A stretch of 64,000 nt of DNA. Origin: JAJZRJ01 sp040757055 (lineage in GTDB: Bacteria; Desulfobacterota; Desulfobulbia; Desulfobulbales; Desulfurivibrionaceae). How positions within the stretch are numbered: position 1 is the first letter of the stretch; each line of letters starts with the position of its first letter. Under the pieces are notes generated by a model. That model worked only from the letters and a program-made list of their open reading frames with translations, searched no databases and was not told the DNA's origin. The stretch is taken from contig JBFLXY010000006.1 in the NCBI GenBank assembly GCA_040757055.1, forward strand, positions 62,001 through 126,000. The letters are read 5' to 3'. The position numbers were made by a program, and so were the translations under genes. Below, piece by piece: positions 57,101-62,996 of this stretch.

Positions 57101-57492
57101 ACCGGGATCTGGTCTTTTCCGGTCCCAATCGGGCCTTGGGCTGGTTCAGCCTGCCGGGGCTGTGGTTTTTCCAGATCGTGCTGGTGGCGGTGGGGCCTTT
57201 GGTGGATGCCTTTCTGGTGTCGGCGCTCTTTGCCGGCGGTGGCCTGCGGATCGCCCTCTTCATCGGCTTCTTTCTCGGCATGGATCTGCTGCTGGCCGTG
57301 CTGGCCTGTCGCCTGGAGCCGGAGCCGCTGCGGAATGCCTGGCGCATCGTGCCCATGCGCTTTGTTTACCGGCCGCTGCTGAGCTGGGTGGTCTGGAAAT
57401 CGCTTGTCAAGGCGGGCAAGGGAGTGTGGGTTGGCTGGGGCAAACAGGAGCGGAGCGGTTCGGTGACGATGCCCTCCATCGGAAACGGATGA
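54166..57492 (+). CDS. GH18-like / NodB polysaccharide deacetylase / GT2 glycosyltransferase fusion
   Basis: This 1108-residue membrane protein carries three enzyme domains for an exopolysaccharide. A TM helix lies near residues 22-45. A GH18-like barrel spans about 105-410 (IRLGFYAGWD, GGVIIDWCQLD). A NodB deacetylase spans about 480-680, with TFDDGPD, H540 and H544 in HTYYHPD, and RPPYN. A second TM lies near 705-730. A family-2 transferase starts near 748 (PVSVMIAAYNEE, DDGSTDGT, DADTQF, EDTDLT and QRFRW near 964), followed by C-terminal TM helices. These pieces are separate (PgaB and PgaC) in PNAG systems. The polymer is unknown. The stop overlaps the next gene. Confidence 0.88.
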   Translation: MAESERDAFVFLDRGGKRWPRLRLVTLLAALLAFVGLVLFVQSLLTMPRLQQPRSLAVLQDRLKKLQAQEAAKPADTKPIWLKAAPGQPRKGVAGGVHAGNGGKEIRLGFYAGWDPASLVSLKEHAGELTHLSPKWLTMVDGEGTLEVAVDDDVRELARDAGIVLMPRLDNLRGDTWLPEAVEGLLYGPPARREKFISEVVEQLTEAEAGGVIIDWCQLDPTYRGQVTSLLLELATVLHQRGMQLWFGVPVGDELRAFDLEALAPVVDRFVGMLHDENSEYDEPGPIASQPWFEGWLKVVTSYGRPEQWVISLGTYGYDWPQGGKADFIGFADAMARAGRAGVRCSVKPPYGNPFFSYVEENRRHTVWFLDAVSFANQLLAVRRLGLGGVAIFQLGTEDPAIWQTLKLPVATTDRRQFAFLQSMPAGELIANLGRGDFIRVEDARADGARDVRVTADGAIASRYLRFPSYLTVTHQGEGTGDQVAITFDDGPDARWTPRILDILKERQVKAAFFMVGNKMEDNPELVRRMLAEGHEVGVHTYYHPDLAEVSAERALLELNATQRLLEKIAGRSTLLFRPPYNADSRPANEAGIIPVQIAQGLGYLTVGHSIDPKDWQKPGTEELLERVKAGRAFGRVILLHDAGGDRRQTVEALPAIIDYLETRGDRIVPLGALIGLESAALMPPPAYQSPFARLVSERGFSVLHSLEKFLWAFMIVATILVALRTFAVIGLAMRQRRASVAAGGFAPPVSVMIAAYNEEKVIASTLTALLRSDYEGGMEIIVVDDGSTDGTAEEVEAVSRRDDRVRLIRQENLGKARALRAGLAAARHEIVVTLDADTQFQPDTVRELVAPLNDPGVGAVSGHAKVGNRRTFIARCQDLEYTCGFNLDRRAYHHLNCITVVPGAVSALRKSAVLSAGGISTDTLAEDTDLTLCLHRLGYRVAYAPAAIAWTEAPERFASLARQRFRWAFGTLQCLWKHRDLVFSGPNRALGWFSLPGLWFFQIVLVAVGPLVDAFLVSALFAGGGLRIALFIGFFLGMDLLLAVLACRLEPEPLRNAWRIVPMRFVYRPLLSWVVWKSLVKAGKGVWVGWGKQERSGSVTMPSIGNG

Positions 57493-58628
57493 GCAGGGCG
57501 GGCAAGGGAATGGGCATGAGCGGAAGGTGGCGGGGGAGGCGCTGGCTGGTGGTTCTGGGCTGTCTTCTGTCCCTGGCCTTGGCTGGCTGCCGGCAGGGGG
57601 AACCGAAAAAAGCGCCATCCATGGCAACCGGCCCGCAGACCGTGGTCTGGCCCCAGGACAAGGCCTATACCGGGGCCTATGTCGATTTCGGCGAGGCCGA
57701 AGACCAAGTGACCATCGAAGCCATCGAGCAGTTCGAGAAGATGGTGGGCAAGAGACAGGCGGTCATCGCCTTTTCGAGCTTCTGGGGCGAGCAGAGTTTC
57801 CCGGCGCAGAAGCTGGAGCTGCTCAGTCGTCACGGCTCCCTGCCCCTGGTTTTCTGGTCGCCGTGGGATCGTCCCTATGACCAGCGGCGGCCGCCGGACA
57901 AGTTCAGCCTGCATGCGATCCTGGCCGGCAAGTGGGACCGCTACATCGACCGCTGGGCCGACGGCGCCAGGGCCTTTGGCAGGCCGATGCTGGTGGCCTG
58001 GGGTCTGGAGATGAACGGCAACTGGTTTCCCTGGTCGGGGTTTTTCTATGGGGCCGGCCGGGTGATTCCCGGCACCGATCCGCCGCAATACGAGGGGCCG
58101 GAGCTTTACCGGCGTGCCTATCGATATGTGGTGGACCGGGTGCGGGCCCGGGGGGTGATCAACATCCTCTGGGGCTTCCATGTCAACCACACCACCTTTC
58201 CGGACCTTCCGTGGAACCGGATGGCCCGCTACTACCCCGGGCCGGAATACGTGGACTGGCTGGGCATGAGCACCTACGGCATGCAGGTCAACACCCAGGG
58301 GTGGTGCCAGTTCATCGAGGTGAACGAAGGCGCCTACCGGGAGCTGGCGGCGGTGGATCAGGCCAAGCCGATGGTGCTGGCAGAGTGGGGGGTGGGGGAA
58401 TTCCCCGCTCACGGCAGCAAGGCGGAGTGGATCAGGAGCGCCTTCGAGCTCCTGCAGAACCGTTATTCCCGCTTCAAGGCCGCGGTATACTGGCATGAGC
58501 GCTGGCAGAACGCCGACAAGAGCTACAGCAACCTGCGGGTCAACTCCTCGCCCGAGGCATTGGAGGCCTACCGCCAGGGCGTCGCCTCTGGATACTGGCT
58601 CGACCGGCCCATCTATCGGCCCCGCTGA
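57489..58628 (+). CDS. GH26-like glycoside hydrolase lipoprotein
   Basis: This exported 379-residue protein has a lipoprotein signal (RRWLVVLGCLLSLALAGC). The hydrolase domain looks like family GH26: GLEMNGNWFPW supplies the likely acid/base glutamate and VLAEWGVGE the likely nucleophile. GH26 members cut beta-mannans and related glucans, but the substrate here is not known. The ATG at 57489 overlaps the fusion gene stop (ATGA); starts at 57510 or 57516 are also possible. It is probably co-expressed with the polysaccharide synthase fusion, as a trimming enzyme. Confidence 0.82.
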   Translation: MSRAGKGMGMSGRWRGRRWLVVLGCLLSLALAGCRQGEPKKAPSMATGPQTVVWPQDKAYTGAYVDFGEAEDQVTIEAIEQFEKMVGKRQAVIAFSSFWGEQSFPAQKLELLSRHGSLPLVFWSPWDRPYDQRRPPDKFSLHAILAGKWDRYIDRWADGARAFGRPMLVAWGLEMNGNWFPWSGFFYGAGRVIPGTDPPQYEGPELYRRAYRYVVDRVRARGVINILWGFHVNHTTFPDLPWNRMARYYPGPEYVDWLGMSTYGMQVNTQGWCQFIEVNEGAYRELAAVDQAKPMVLAEWGVGEFPAHGSKAEWIRSAFELLQNRYSRFKAAVYWHERWQNADKSYSNLRVNSSPEALEAYRQGVASGYWLDRPIYRPR

Positions 58629-58654
58629 GGTCCAGGGGGAGGAAAAGCGCCATC

Positions 58655-58689
58655 ACGCGGCGGGGCTTTGGCCCTGCCGCGTTTTTTTT
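58655..58689 (+). terminator. Intrinsic terminator after the GH26-like gene
   Basis: ACGCGGCGGGGC and GCCCTGCCGCGT form a 12-pair stem (one G-U) with a TTTG loop, followed by eight T residues. Confidence 0.9.
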
Positions 58690-58717
58690 GTGCGCCCGCA
58701 GCGGGACGAAAGGGGAG

Positions 58718-59584
58718 CTAGGCCGCGGTGGCGGGGCGGACCGGCGGCAGATCAGGGGTGAGGAAGAGGGGCAGGTTCAGGATCAGTACCTCCTGCGTGC
58801 CTTCGGCTCCCTGCTGCCGGCCGATGGCGTCGATGAAATTGAGCCGCTCCTCCGTGAAGACCCGGGGCAGGGGGTAGATCACCTCGGCGAAGCGGTCGAA
58901 ATGTTTGAGGCCGTCGGCGCAGAGGGCGAAACGGTCGTGACCCGGCAGGTCGATGACGATGGCGTATTCGAAGGAGAGTCTGTTGATTTTCTCCTCCGCC
59001 TCGTCAAAAAGACGGACGAGGCGCTTGAGATCCGTCGCCTCGGTGGCGGCGATCAGGGCCCGGGCGCCCTCCAGGTCGTTTCTCTTGACGTACTGCTGGG
59101 TTTCGACGGCAATACGGTGGATTTTCTGGTGGGGGGAGTCGAACTGGCTCATATAGGCCTGCAGGGCCAGGGAGTCGGGCCGGTAGGAGTCATACCAGCG
59201 GCCGAAGGCGCAACGGTGGGGGTCGGTCTCCACGGAGATGACCGTAACGCCGGATTCCACCTCTTTTTTCAGGGTGTCGAGCCAGTTCAGGTGATCCTGC
59301 TTGCGCAGCTTCAGGGTGGCCGCGATCTCCCTGATTTCCTCCGGCAGCGAGGGGAGCCCCATCTTGATCCGCAGATCATAGAGCGGCACGGTGCCGTCGT
59401 GGAAATCGACGACGCCGCGCACGTGGGGCGCCATGTTCGGCACCGGGGTGACGGACGGCGAGTCGAGGATGGAGACGAGGTAGAGGTAGGGGATGGCAAA
59501 GAGCTGCCCCCCGGACTGGAAGACGAGATACTCGATGTCCTGCGTGTAGATGTCCTGCGGAGCGGTGGTTGCCGGCTCGTCCAT
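58718..59584 (-). CDS. CheW-like protein with inserted CZB zinc-binding domain
   Basis: This 288-residue soluble protein starts as a CheW domain (IEYLVFQSGGQLFAIPYLYLVSIL, then VRGVVDFHDGTVPLYDLR). At about residue 92 it runs into a chemoreceptor zinc-binding (CZB) domain with likely ligands H98, C125, H152 and H156; the C-x26-H-x3-H spacing equals that of E. coli DgcZ. At about 200 it returns to CheW-like strands (FEYAIVIDLPGHDRFALCADGL). It may couple zinc or oxidant sensing to a chemotaxis-type array. The ATG at 59584 follows GGGAGGAAAG. No cheA or receptor gene is adjacent. Confidence 0.82.
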   Translation of the reverse strand: MDEPATTAPQDIYTQDIEYLVFQSGGQLFAIPYLYLVSILDSPSVTPVPNMAPHVRGVVDFHDGTVPLYDLRIKMGLPSLPEEIREIAATLKLRKQDHLNWLDTLKKEVESGVTVISVETDPHRCAFGRWYDSYRPDSLALQAYMSQFDSPHQKIHRIAVETQQYVKRNDLEGARALIAATEATDLKRLVRLFDEAEEKINRLSFEYAIVIDLPGHDRFALCADGLKHFDRFAEVIYPLPRVFTEERLNFIDAIGRQQGAEGTQEVLILNLPLFLTPDLPPVRPATAA

Positions 59585-59644
59585 GCGCTTTCCTCCCTGC
59601 CTCGCTTCCGCCCGCAAGGGCGTTTCGGATCTTCTTCCGGAAAC

Positions 59645-59673
59645 ATTGTAGAGAGTTTCGGGGCAGGTTGGAA
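59645..59673 (-). promoter_or_regulatory. Candidate promoter of the CheW-CZB gene
   Basis: On the reverse strand TTCCAA (59668-59673) is 17 bp from TACAAT (59645-59650). The -10 box matches well and the -35 box only partly. The leader would be about 55 nt. Confidence 0.4.
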
Positions 59674-59680
59674 AGAAAAA

Positions 59681-59746
59681 TCGCGCGGGGCGGGCGTCCC
59701 GCTGCCGGCCTGCCGGCGCCGGAATCCTGGGCGTCGGCAGGCCGGC
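59681..59746 (-). terminator. Hairpins after the DoxX-like gene (probable terminator)
   Basis: GCCGGCCTGCCG (59704-59715) and CGGCAGGCCGGC (59735-59746) are a perfect 12-bp inverted repeat directly after the reverse-strand stop. A second stem, GCGGG/CCCGC, follows, and then a T-rich stretch (GATTTTTCTTTCC on the reverse strand). The distance from the first stem to the T-run is long, so efficiency is uncertain. Confidence 0.5.
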
Positions 59747-59747
59747 C

Positions 59748-60224
59748 TCAGGGCTCGTTGTCCCTCGCTTTTTGGTGGCGCACCTTGCTGCCGATGACAA
59801 AGGCGGCGCCCACCAGAAAGAGATTCTTGATGATGTACTGCCCTTCCAGGGTGAGCCCGAAGGGGATGCGGGTGAAGCAGACCTCGGGCAGCAGGATGAG
59901 CGGGAGCATGGTGCCCGGCAGCTGGAGCATCAGCAGGAAGAGGGCGCCGCGAATCAGCGGCCGGTAGAGGAGGCCGGCGCCGATGGCCATTTCCCACCAG
60001 CCCAGGAGCGGGATAAAGGCATCCGGCGGCACCCAGTAGACCGTCCGCCTGATCAGTTCCCCCTCCGGGCTCATGCCCAGCGGCTTGAGCATGCCGAACC
60101 AGAGGAAGATGGCCGCCAGGGAGATGCGCATCAGAAGCTGGCAGTGCCGTTCCATCCAGGCGGCGATCCGGGCGTCGGCCGGGTCAAGCCAGTGGGGGAT
60201 GCCGAGTTTTTCCGTTATTGCCAT
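59748..60224 (-). CDS. DoxX-like small integral membrane protein
   Basis: This 158-residue protein has four hydrophobic segments, including LLMRISLAAIFLWFGMLKPLG and a GWWEMAIGAGLLY helix, typical of the DoxX/DoxD-like superfamily. In other bacteria these are loosely tied to quinone or thiol redox chemistry, but the role here is unknown. The ATG at 60224 follows AGGAGGG; a longer frame to 60362 lacks support. It lies 100 nt after the PilZ-like gene on the same strand. Confidence 0.72.
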   Translation of the reverse strand: MAITEKLGIPHWLDPADARIAAWMERHCQLLMRISLAAIFLWFGMLKPLGMSPEGELIRRTVYWVPPDAFIPLLGWWEMAIGAGLLYRPLIRGALFLLMLQLPGTMLPLILLPEVCFTRIPFGLTLEGQYIIKNLFLVGAAFVIGSKVRHQKARDNEP

Positions 60225-60324
60225 GCACCGACCCTCCTCTTTCCTTTTGTCCCGGTTTCCGTCGTCCTCTGCCGGCGCCAGGGAAGTTCCCGGCAGAAAA
60301 ACCGCCATGGGCCATGGGCCTCCG

Positions 60325-60825
60325 TCAGGAGTGCATGGCGGCAAGCGATCTGAAGTCGGCATAGCGGCTGTCGTGGGAGAGCTGGGGGATGTGGGCGTTT
60401 TTGAGAATGAAGCGCTCCAGTCTGCGGGTCTGGCTGGCGGTCAATTCCCCGAAGCGGACCCTGCGTTCCCGGAGCAGATATTTGCTGGCGAACGGCAGGG
60501 AAAGGGTTCTGTCGGCAAGGACCACAAAGGGGATTTCCTCAAGGAAGTCGTCGGAGTTGGAAAAGAGCAGCCCCTCGGCCGGCGGCGCCAGCGCAAAAAA
60601 CTCCTGGGCGAAATAGGTGAAGCGGAGGCCGCCCATGCCGATTTCCACGATCCGTCCGAACTCGCGGTGGAGAACGTACATCTCCCGCCGGGGCATGAAG
60701 CTGGGATAGTGGATGGAATCCGGCGCCGCGGTGTCCGGGTGGGCGGCCGGAACGGCGGCGGGGAAGGGCTCCTTTCTTGCGGCGCGGGGCAGGAAGGCGG
60801 CGGGGGCGGGGTTCGGGCTGGGCAT
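60325..60825 (-). CDS. PilZ-like domain protein (hypothetical)
   Basis: This 166-residue protein has a proline- and alanine-rich N-terminus of about 40 residues. The segment GRIVEIGMGGLRFTY resembles the second PilZ motif (D/NxSxxG) and RRVRFGELTASQTRRLERFI resembles the PilZ C-terminal strand and helix. The canonical RxxxR c-di-GMP motif is not clear, so ligand binding is doubtful. Divergent from the LysR gene across a 153-nt region with two candidate operators. Confidence 0.6.
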   Translation of the reverse strand: MPSPNPAPAAFLPRAARKEPFPAAVPAAHPDTAAPDSIHYPSFMPRREMYVLHREFGRIVEIGMGGLRFTYFAQEFFALAPPAEGLLFSNSDDFLEEIPFVVLADRTLSLPFASKYLLRERRVRFGELTASQTRRLERFILKNAHIPQLSHDSRYADFRSLAAMHS

Positions 60826-60887
60826 GGCGGTTCTCCTGGTTGGGGTAATGGTGGCGCGGAAGGGGATTCCCTGCCGCTGATGGTTGT

Positions 60888-60917
60888 GTTATAACGGCGG
60901 ATATCGCTAAATAAAAA
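60888..60917 (-). promoter_or_regulatory. Candidate promoter of the PilZ-like gene
   Basis: On the reverse strand TTTTTA (60912-60917) is 18 bp from TATAAC (60888-60893). A candidate LysR box lies immediately upstream of the -35 box, a normal activating position for such regulators. Confidence 0.35.
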
Positions 60918-60952
60918 TGAATAATGTTCATAGAATCCATCAGTATTGCTGA
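60918..60952. promoter_or_regulatory. Two T-N11-A dyads (candidate LysR operators)
   Basis: TGAATAATGTTCA (60918-60930) and TCAGTATTGCTGA (60940-60952) are each 13-bp T-N11-A dyads with paired arms, centred 22 bp apart, about two helical turns. They lie in the AT-rich spacer between the LysR gene and the divergent PilZ-like gene. This matches how LysR-type dimers sit side by side on DNA. Confidence 0.55.
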
Positions 60953-60978
60953 ATATTGACGGCCTGGCAGGAGGGAGT

Positions 60979-61962
60979 ATGGCGATTACCTTGCGACAGC
61001 TCGAGATCTTCATCGCGGTGGCGGAAACCCAGCAGGTGACCAGGGCAAGTGAAAAGCTGCACCTCACCCAGTCCGCGGTGAGCATGGCATTGAACGAGTT
61101 GCAGAAGCAACTGGGCGGCCCCCTTTTCGACCGCCGGGGGCGCCGGCTGCTCATCAACGATCGCGGCCGTTATCTGCTCCCCTTTGGCAAGGAGATCCTC
61201 AGTCAGGTCAACAACGTGGAGGCGCTGATGAGCGAAAAGGGGGAGAGCGTGGCCGGCTCCCTCAAGATTGTGGCCAGCTCCACCATCGGCAACTATGTGC
61301 TGCCCTACCTGATCGGGGTTTTCAAAAATCTCCACCCGGCAGCCTCCTTGAACATGATGGTCTGCAATACCCGTCATGCCGAAAAGCTCATCCTGGAAGG
61401 GGAGGCGGATCTGGGCTTTGTCGAGGGCGAAGTCGGCCACGAAGAGGTGATGCTGCTTCCCTGGCTGCAGGACGAACTGGTGGTGATCGCGAGCCCCGCC
61501 CAGGAGGTGGCCGGCCAGGAAACGTTCCGGGTGCCGGAAGACCTCGGCCGCTGCGCCTGGATCATGCGGGAAAAGGGCTCCGGCACGGCCCAGGTCTTCA
61601 AGAAGAAGCTCGGCAGGCACGTCACCGGCCTGAAGGTGGCCATGGAGCTGGGGCACAGCGAGGCGATCAAGAAGGCGGTGGAGGCGGACGCGGGCGTGGC
61701 CTGCCTCTCCAGCCTGACGGTCTGCCGGGAGGTGGAGGAGGGGTGGCTGGCCCGTTTGCGCGTCGAAGGGGTGGACATGCAGCGGACGCTCCATATCATT
61801 TATTATAAGCACAAGGTGATGACAGGCCTGATGCGGGAATTCATCGACTTCTGCATCATGCTGCGGGAATGCAGCCAGGGATGCGCCTGCCTCACCTCGC
61901 CGTGGAAGCTGCAGGATCTCCTGACCCGGGCGGACCGGATGCCGGCGGGAAGGAATCGCTGA
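60979..61962 (+). CDS. LysR-family transcriptional regulator with C-terminal cysteine cluster
   Basis: This 327-residue regulator has an N-terminal winged helix-turn-helix (LRQLEIFIAVAETQQVTRASEKLHLTQSAVSMALNELQKQLG) and a two-lobed effector domain from about residue 90 (GSLKIVASSTIGNYVLPYLIG). The last 36 residues contain C292, C298, C302 and C304, unusual for the family and possibly redox- or metal-sensing. The ATG at 60979 follows GGAGGGAG. The effector is unknown. Divergent to the PilZ-like gene and upstream of a rhodanese fusion. Confidence 0.88.
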   Translation: MAITLRQLEIFIAVAETQQVTRASEKLHLTQSAVSMALNELQKQLGGPLFDRRGRRLLINDRGRYLLPFGKEILSQVNNVEALMSEKGESVAGSLKIVASSTIGNYVLPYLIGVFKNLHPAASLNMMVCNTRHAEKLILEGEADLGFVEGEVGHEEVMLLPWLQDELVVIASPAQEVAGQETFRVPEDLGRCAWIMREKGSGTAQVFKKKLGRHVTGLKVAMELGHSEAIKKAVEADAGVACLSSLTVCREVEEGWLARLRVEGVDMQRTLHIIYYKHKVMTGLMREFIDFCIMLRECSQGCACLTSPWKLQDLLTRADRMPAGRNR

Positions 61963-62089
61963 GGGGACCGGCCGCTGGTGCTGTCCTTTTAATGCCCAGC
62001 ATGAATTTCCCATTGAAGAAGCGGGGCAAGGGGCCTACCTTGAGAGCAAGGCCCGTTGTCGCCGGAGCCCCCCTGGCAAGGAGACACCG

Positions 62090-62908
62090 ATGAACTGGAA
62101 AAATCTTTTCACCCCGGTCCGAGACCTGACCCCGCGCGAGGCCAAGGCATACATGGATGCCCGCGCCAGCAGCGACTATCAGCTGCTCGACGTGCGCCAG
62201 CCCAAGGAGTACGAGGCGGGCCACCTGCCGGGGGCGAGGCTCATCCCCATCCGCGAATTGCCCGACCGCATGGCGGAACTGGACAAGGCCCGGCCGCTTG
62301 TCGTTTATTGCGCCGTCGGGGGGCGCAGCAGGGCCGCGGCCCAGCTCCTGGCCGGTCAGGAGTTCCGCGAGGTCTACAATCTGAGCGGCGGCATCAAGGC
62401 GTGGGAGGGCAGGCAGGCCACCGGCCCGGAGGCGGCGGGGCTGGAACTCTTTGCCGGCGACCTGGAGTACGCGGATGCCGTGGCCCTGGCCTATGCCATG
62501 GAGGACGGCCTCCAGCGCTTTTATCGGGAACTGGCCGCCCAGGCCGCAGAGCCGGATCACAGGGCGCTTTACGAACGGCTCGCCGGCTTCGAGGCCAGGC
62601 ACAAGGCCCGGCTCGAGGAGGCATATCGCGCTGGCCATGGCGGCGAGGCGATACCCGCCGGGACAGGCGCGGTCATGGAGGGAGGGCAGCAACCGGCCGA
62701 ACTGCTCGCGCGGGTGAAGGACCTGCTCCGCGCCCCCCGCGACATCCTGGAACTGGCCATGGCCCTCGAAACCCAGGCCCTCGATCTCTACGGCCGCATG
62801 GCCCAGAAGAGCGACACCGCCGCCACCCGCGATTTTTTTCTTTCCATGGCCGACGAGGAAAAGGAACACCTGGGGCACCTGGCCAGGGAGTTGGACCGGC
62901 TGCTTTGA
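62090..62908 (+). CDS. Rhodanese-ferritin-like (rubrerythrin-type) fusion protein
   Basis: This 272-residue cytoplasmic protein has an N-terminal rhodanese domain (about 10-105), with LLDVRQPKEYEAGHLPGA and the active loop CAVGGRS beginning at C74. The C-terminal half is a ferritin-like four-helix bundle with di-iron-type motifs AMEDGLQRFYREL, FEARHKARLEE, ALETQALDLYGRMA and ADEEKEHLGHL. Such fusions occur in anaerobes and suggest sulfane-sulfur transfer combined with oxygen or peroxide defence; the exact reaction is unknown. No rubredoxin-like CxxC site is present. Confidence 0.85.
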   Translation: MNWKNLFTPVRDLTPREAKAYMDARASSDYQLLDVRQPKEYEAGHLPGARLIPIRELPDRMAELDKARPLVVYCAVGGRSRAAAQLLAGQEFREVYNLSGGIKAWEGRQATGPEAAGLELFAGDLEYADAVALAYAMEDGLQRFYRELAAQAAEPDHRALYERLAGFEARHKARLEEAYRAGHGGEAIPAGTGAVMEGGQQPAELLARVKDLLRAPRDILELAMALETQALDLYGRMAQKSDTAATRDFFLSMADEEKEHLGHLARELDRLL

Positions 62909-62921
62909 AAAATTCGCGCAT

Positions 62922-62937
62922 TGGCAGCAATATTGCA
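62922..62937 (+). promoter_or_regulatory. Sigma54-type promoter upstream of the PAS sensor gene
   Basis: TGGCAGCAATATTGCA matches the -24/-12 pattern TGGCACN5TTGCA: the GG and GC doublets are exactly 12 bp apart first base to first base. It lies 60 bp before the PAS gene start. No enhancer site was identified. Confidence 0.5.
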
Positions 62938-62950
62938 TGCAGTACAGGGG

Positions 62951-62966
62951 GGCGGCGAATGCCGCC
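62951..62966 (+). repeat. GC hairpin in the PAS gene leader
   Basis: GGCGGC-gaat-GCCGCC is a perfect six-pair stem just downstream of the predicted sigma54 start site, so it would lie at the 5' end of the transcript. The role is unknown. Confidence 0.4.
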
Positions 62967-62996
62967 GCGGCGTGAGACCATGGAAAGAGGCGGGCC

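Noticed and set aside
57087..57489. A 513-codon start for the GH26-like gene inside the GT2 gene
   Set aside because: The extra residues read the GT2 gene in another frame. A lipoprotein signal begins just after 57489, with an ATGA overlap.
54139..57627. 1162-codon reverse frame opposite the GT2 fusion gene
   Set aside because: Antisense shadow; the forward frame has complete enzyme motifs.
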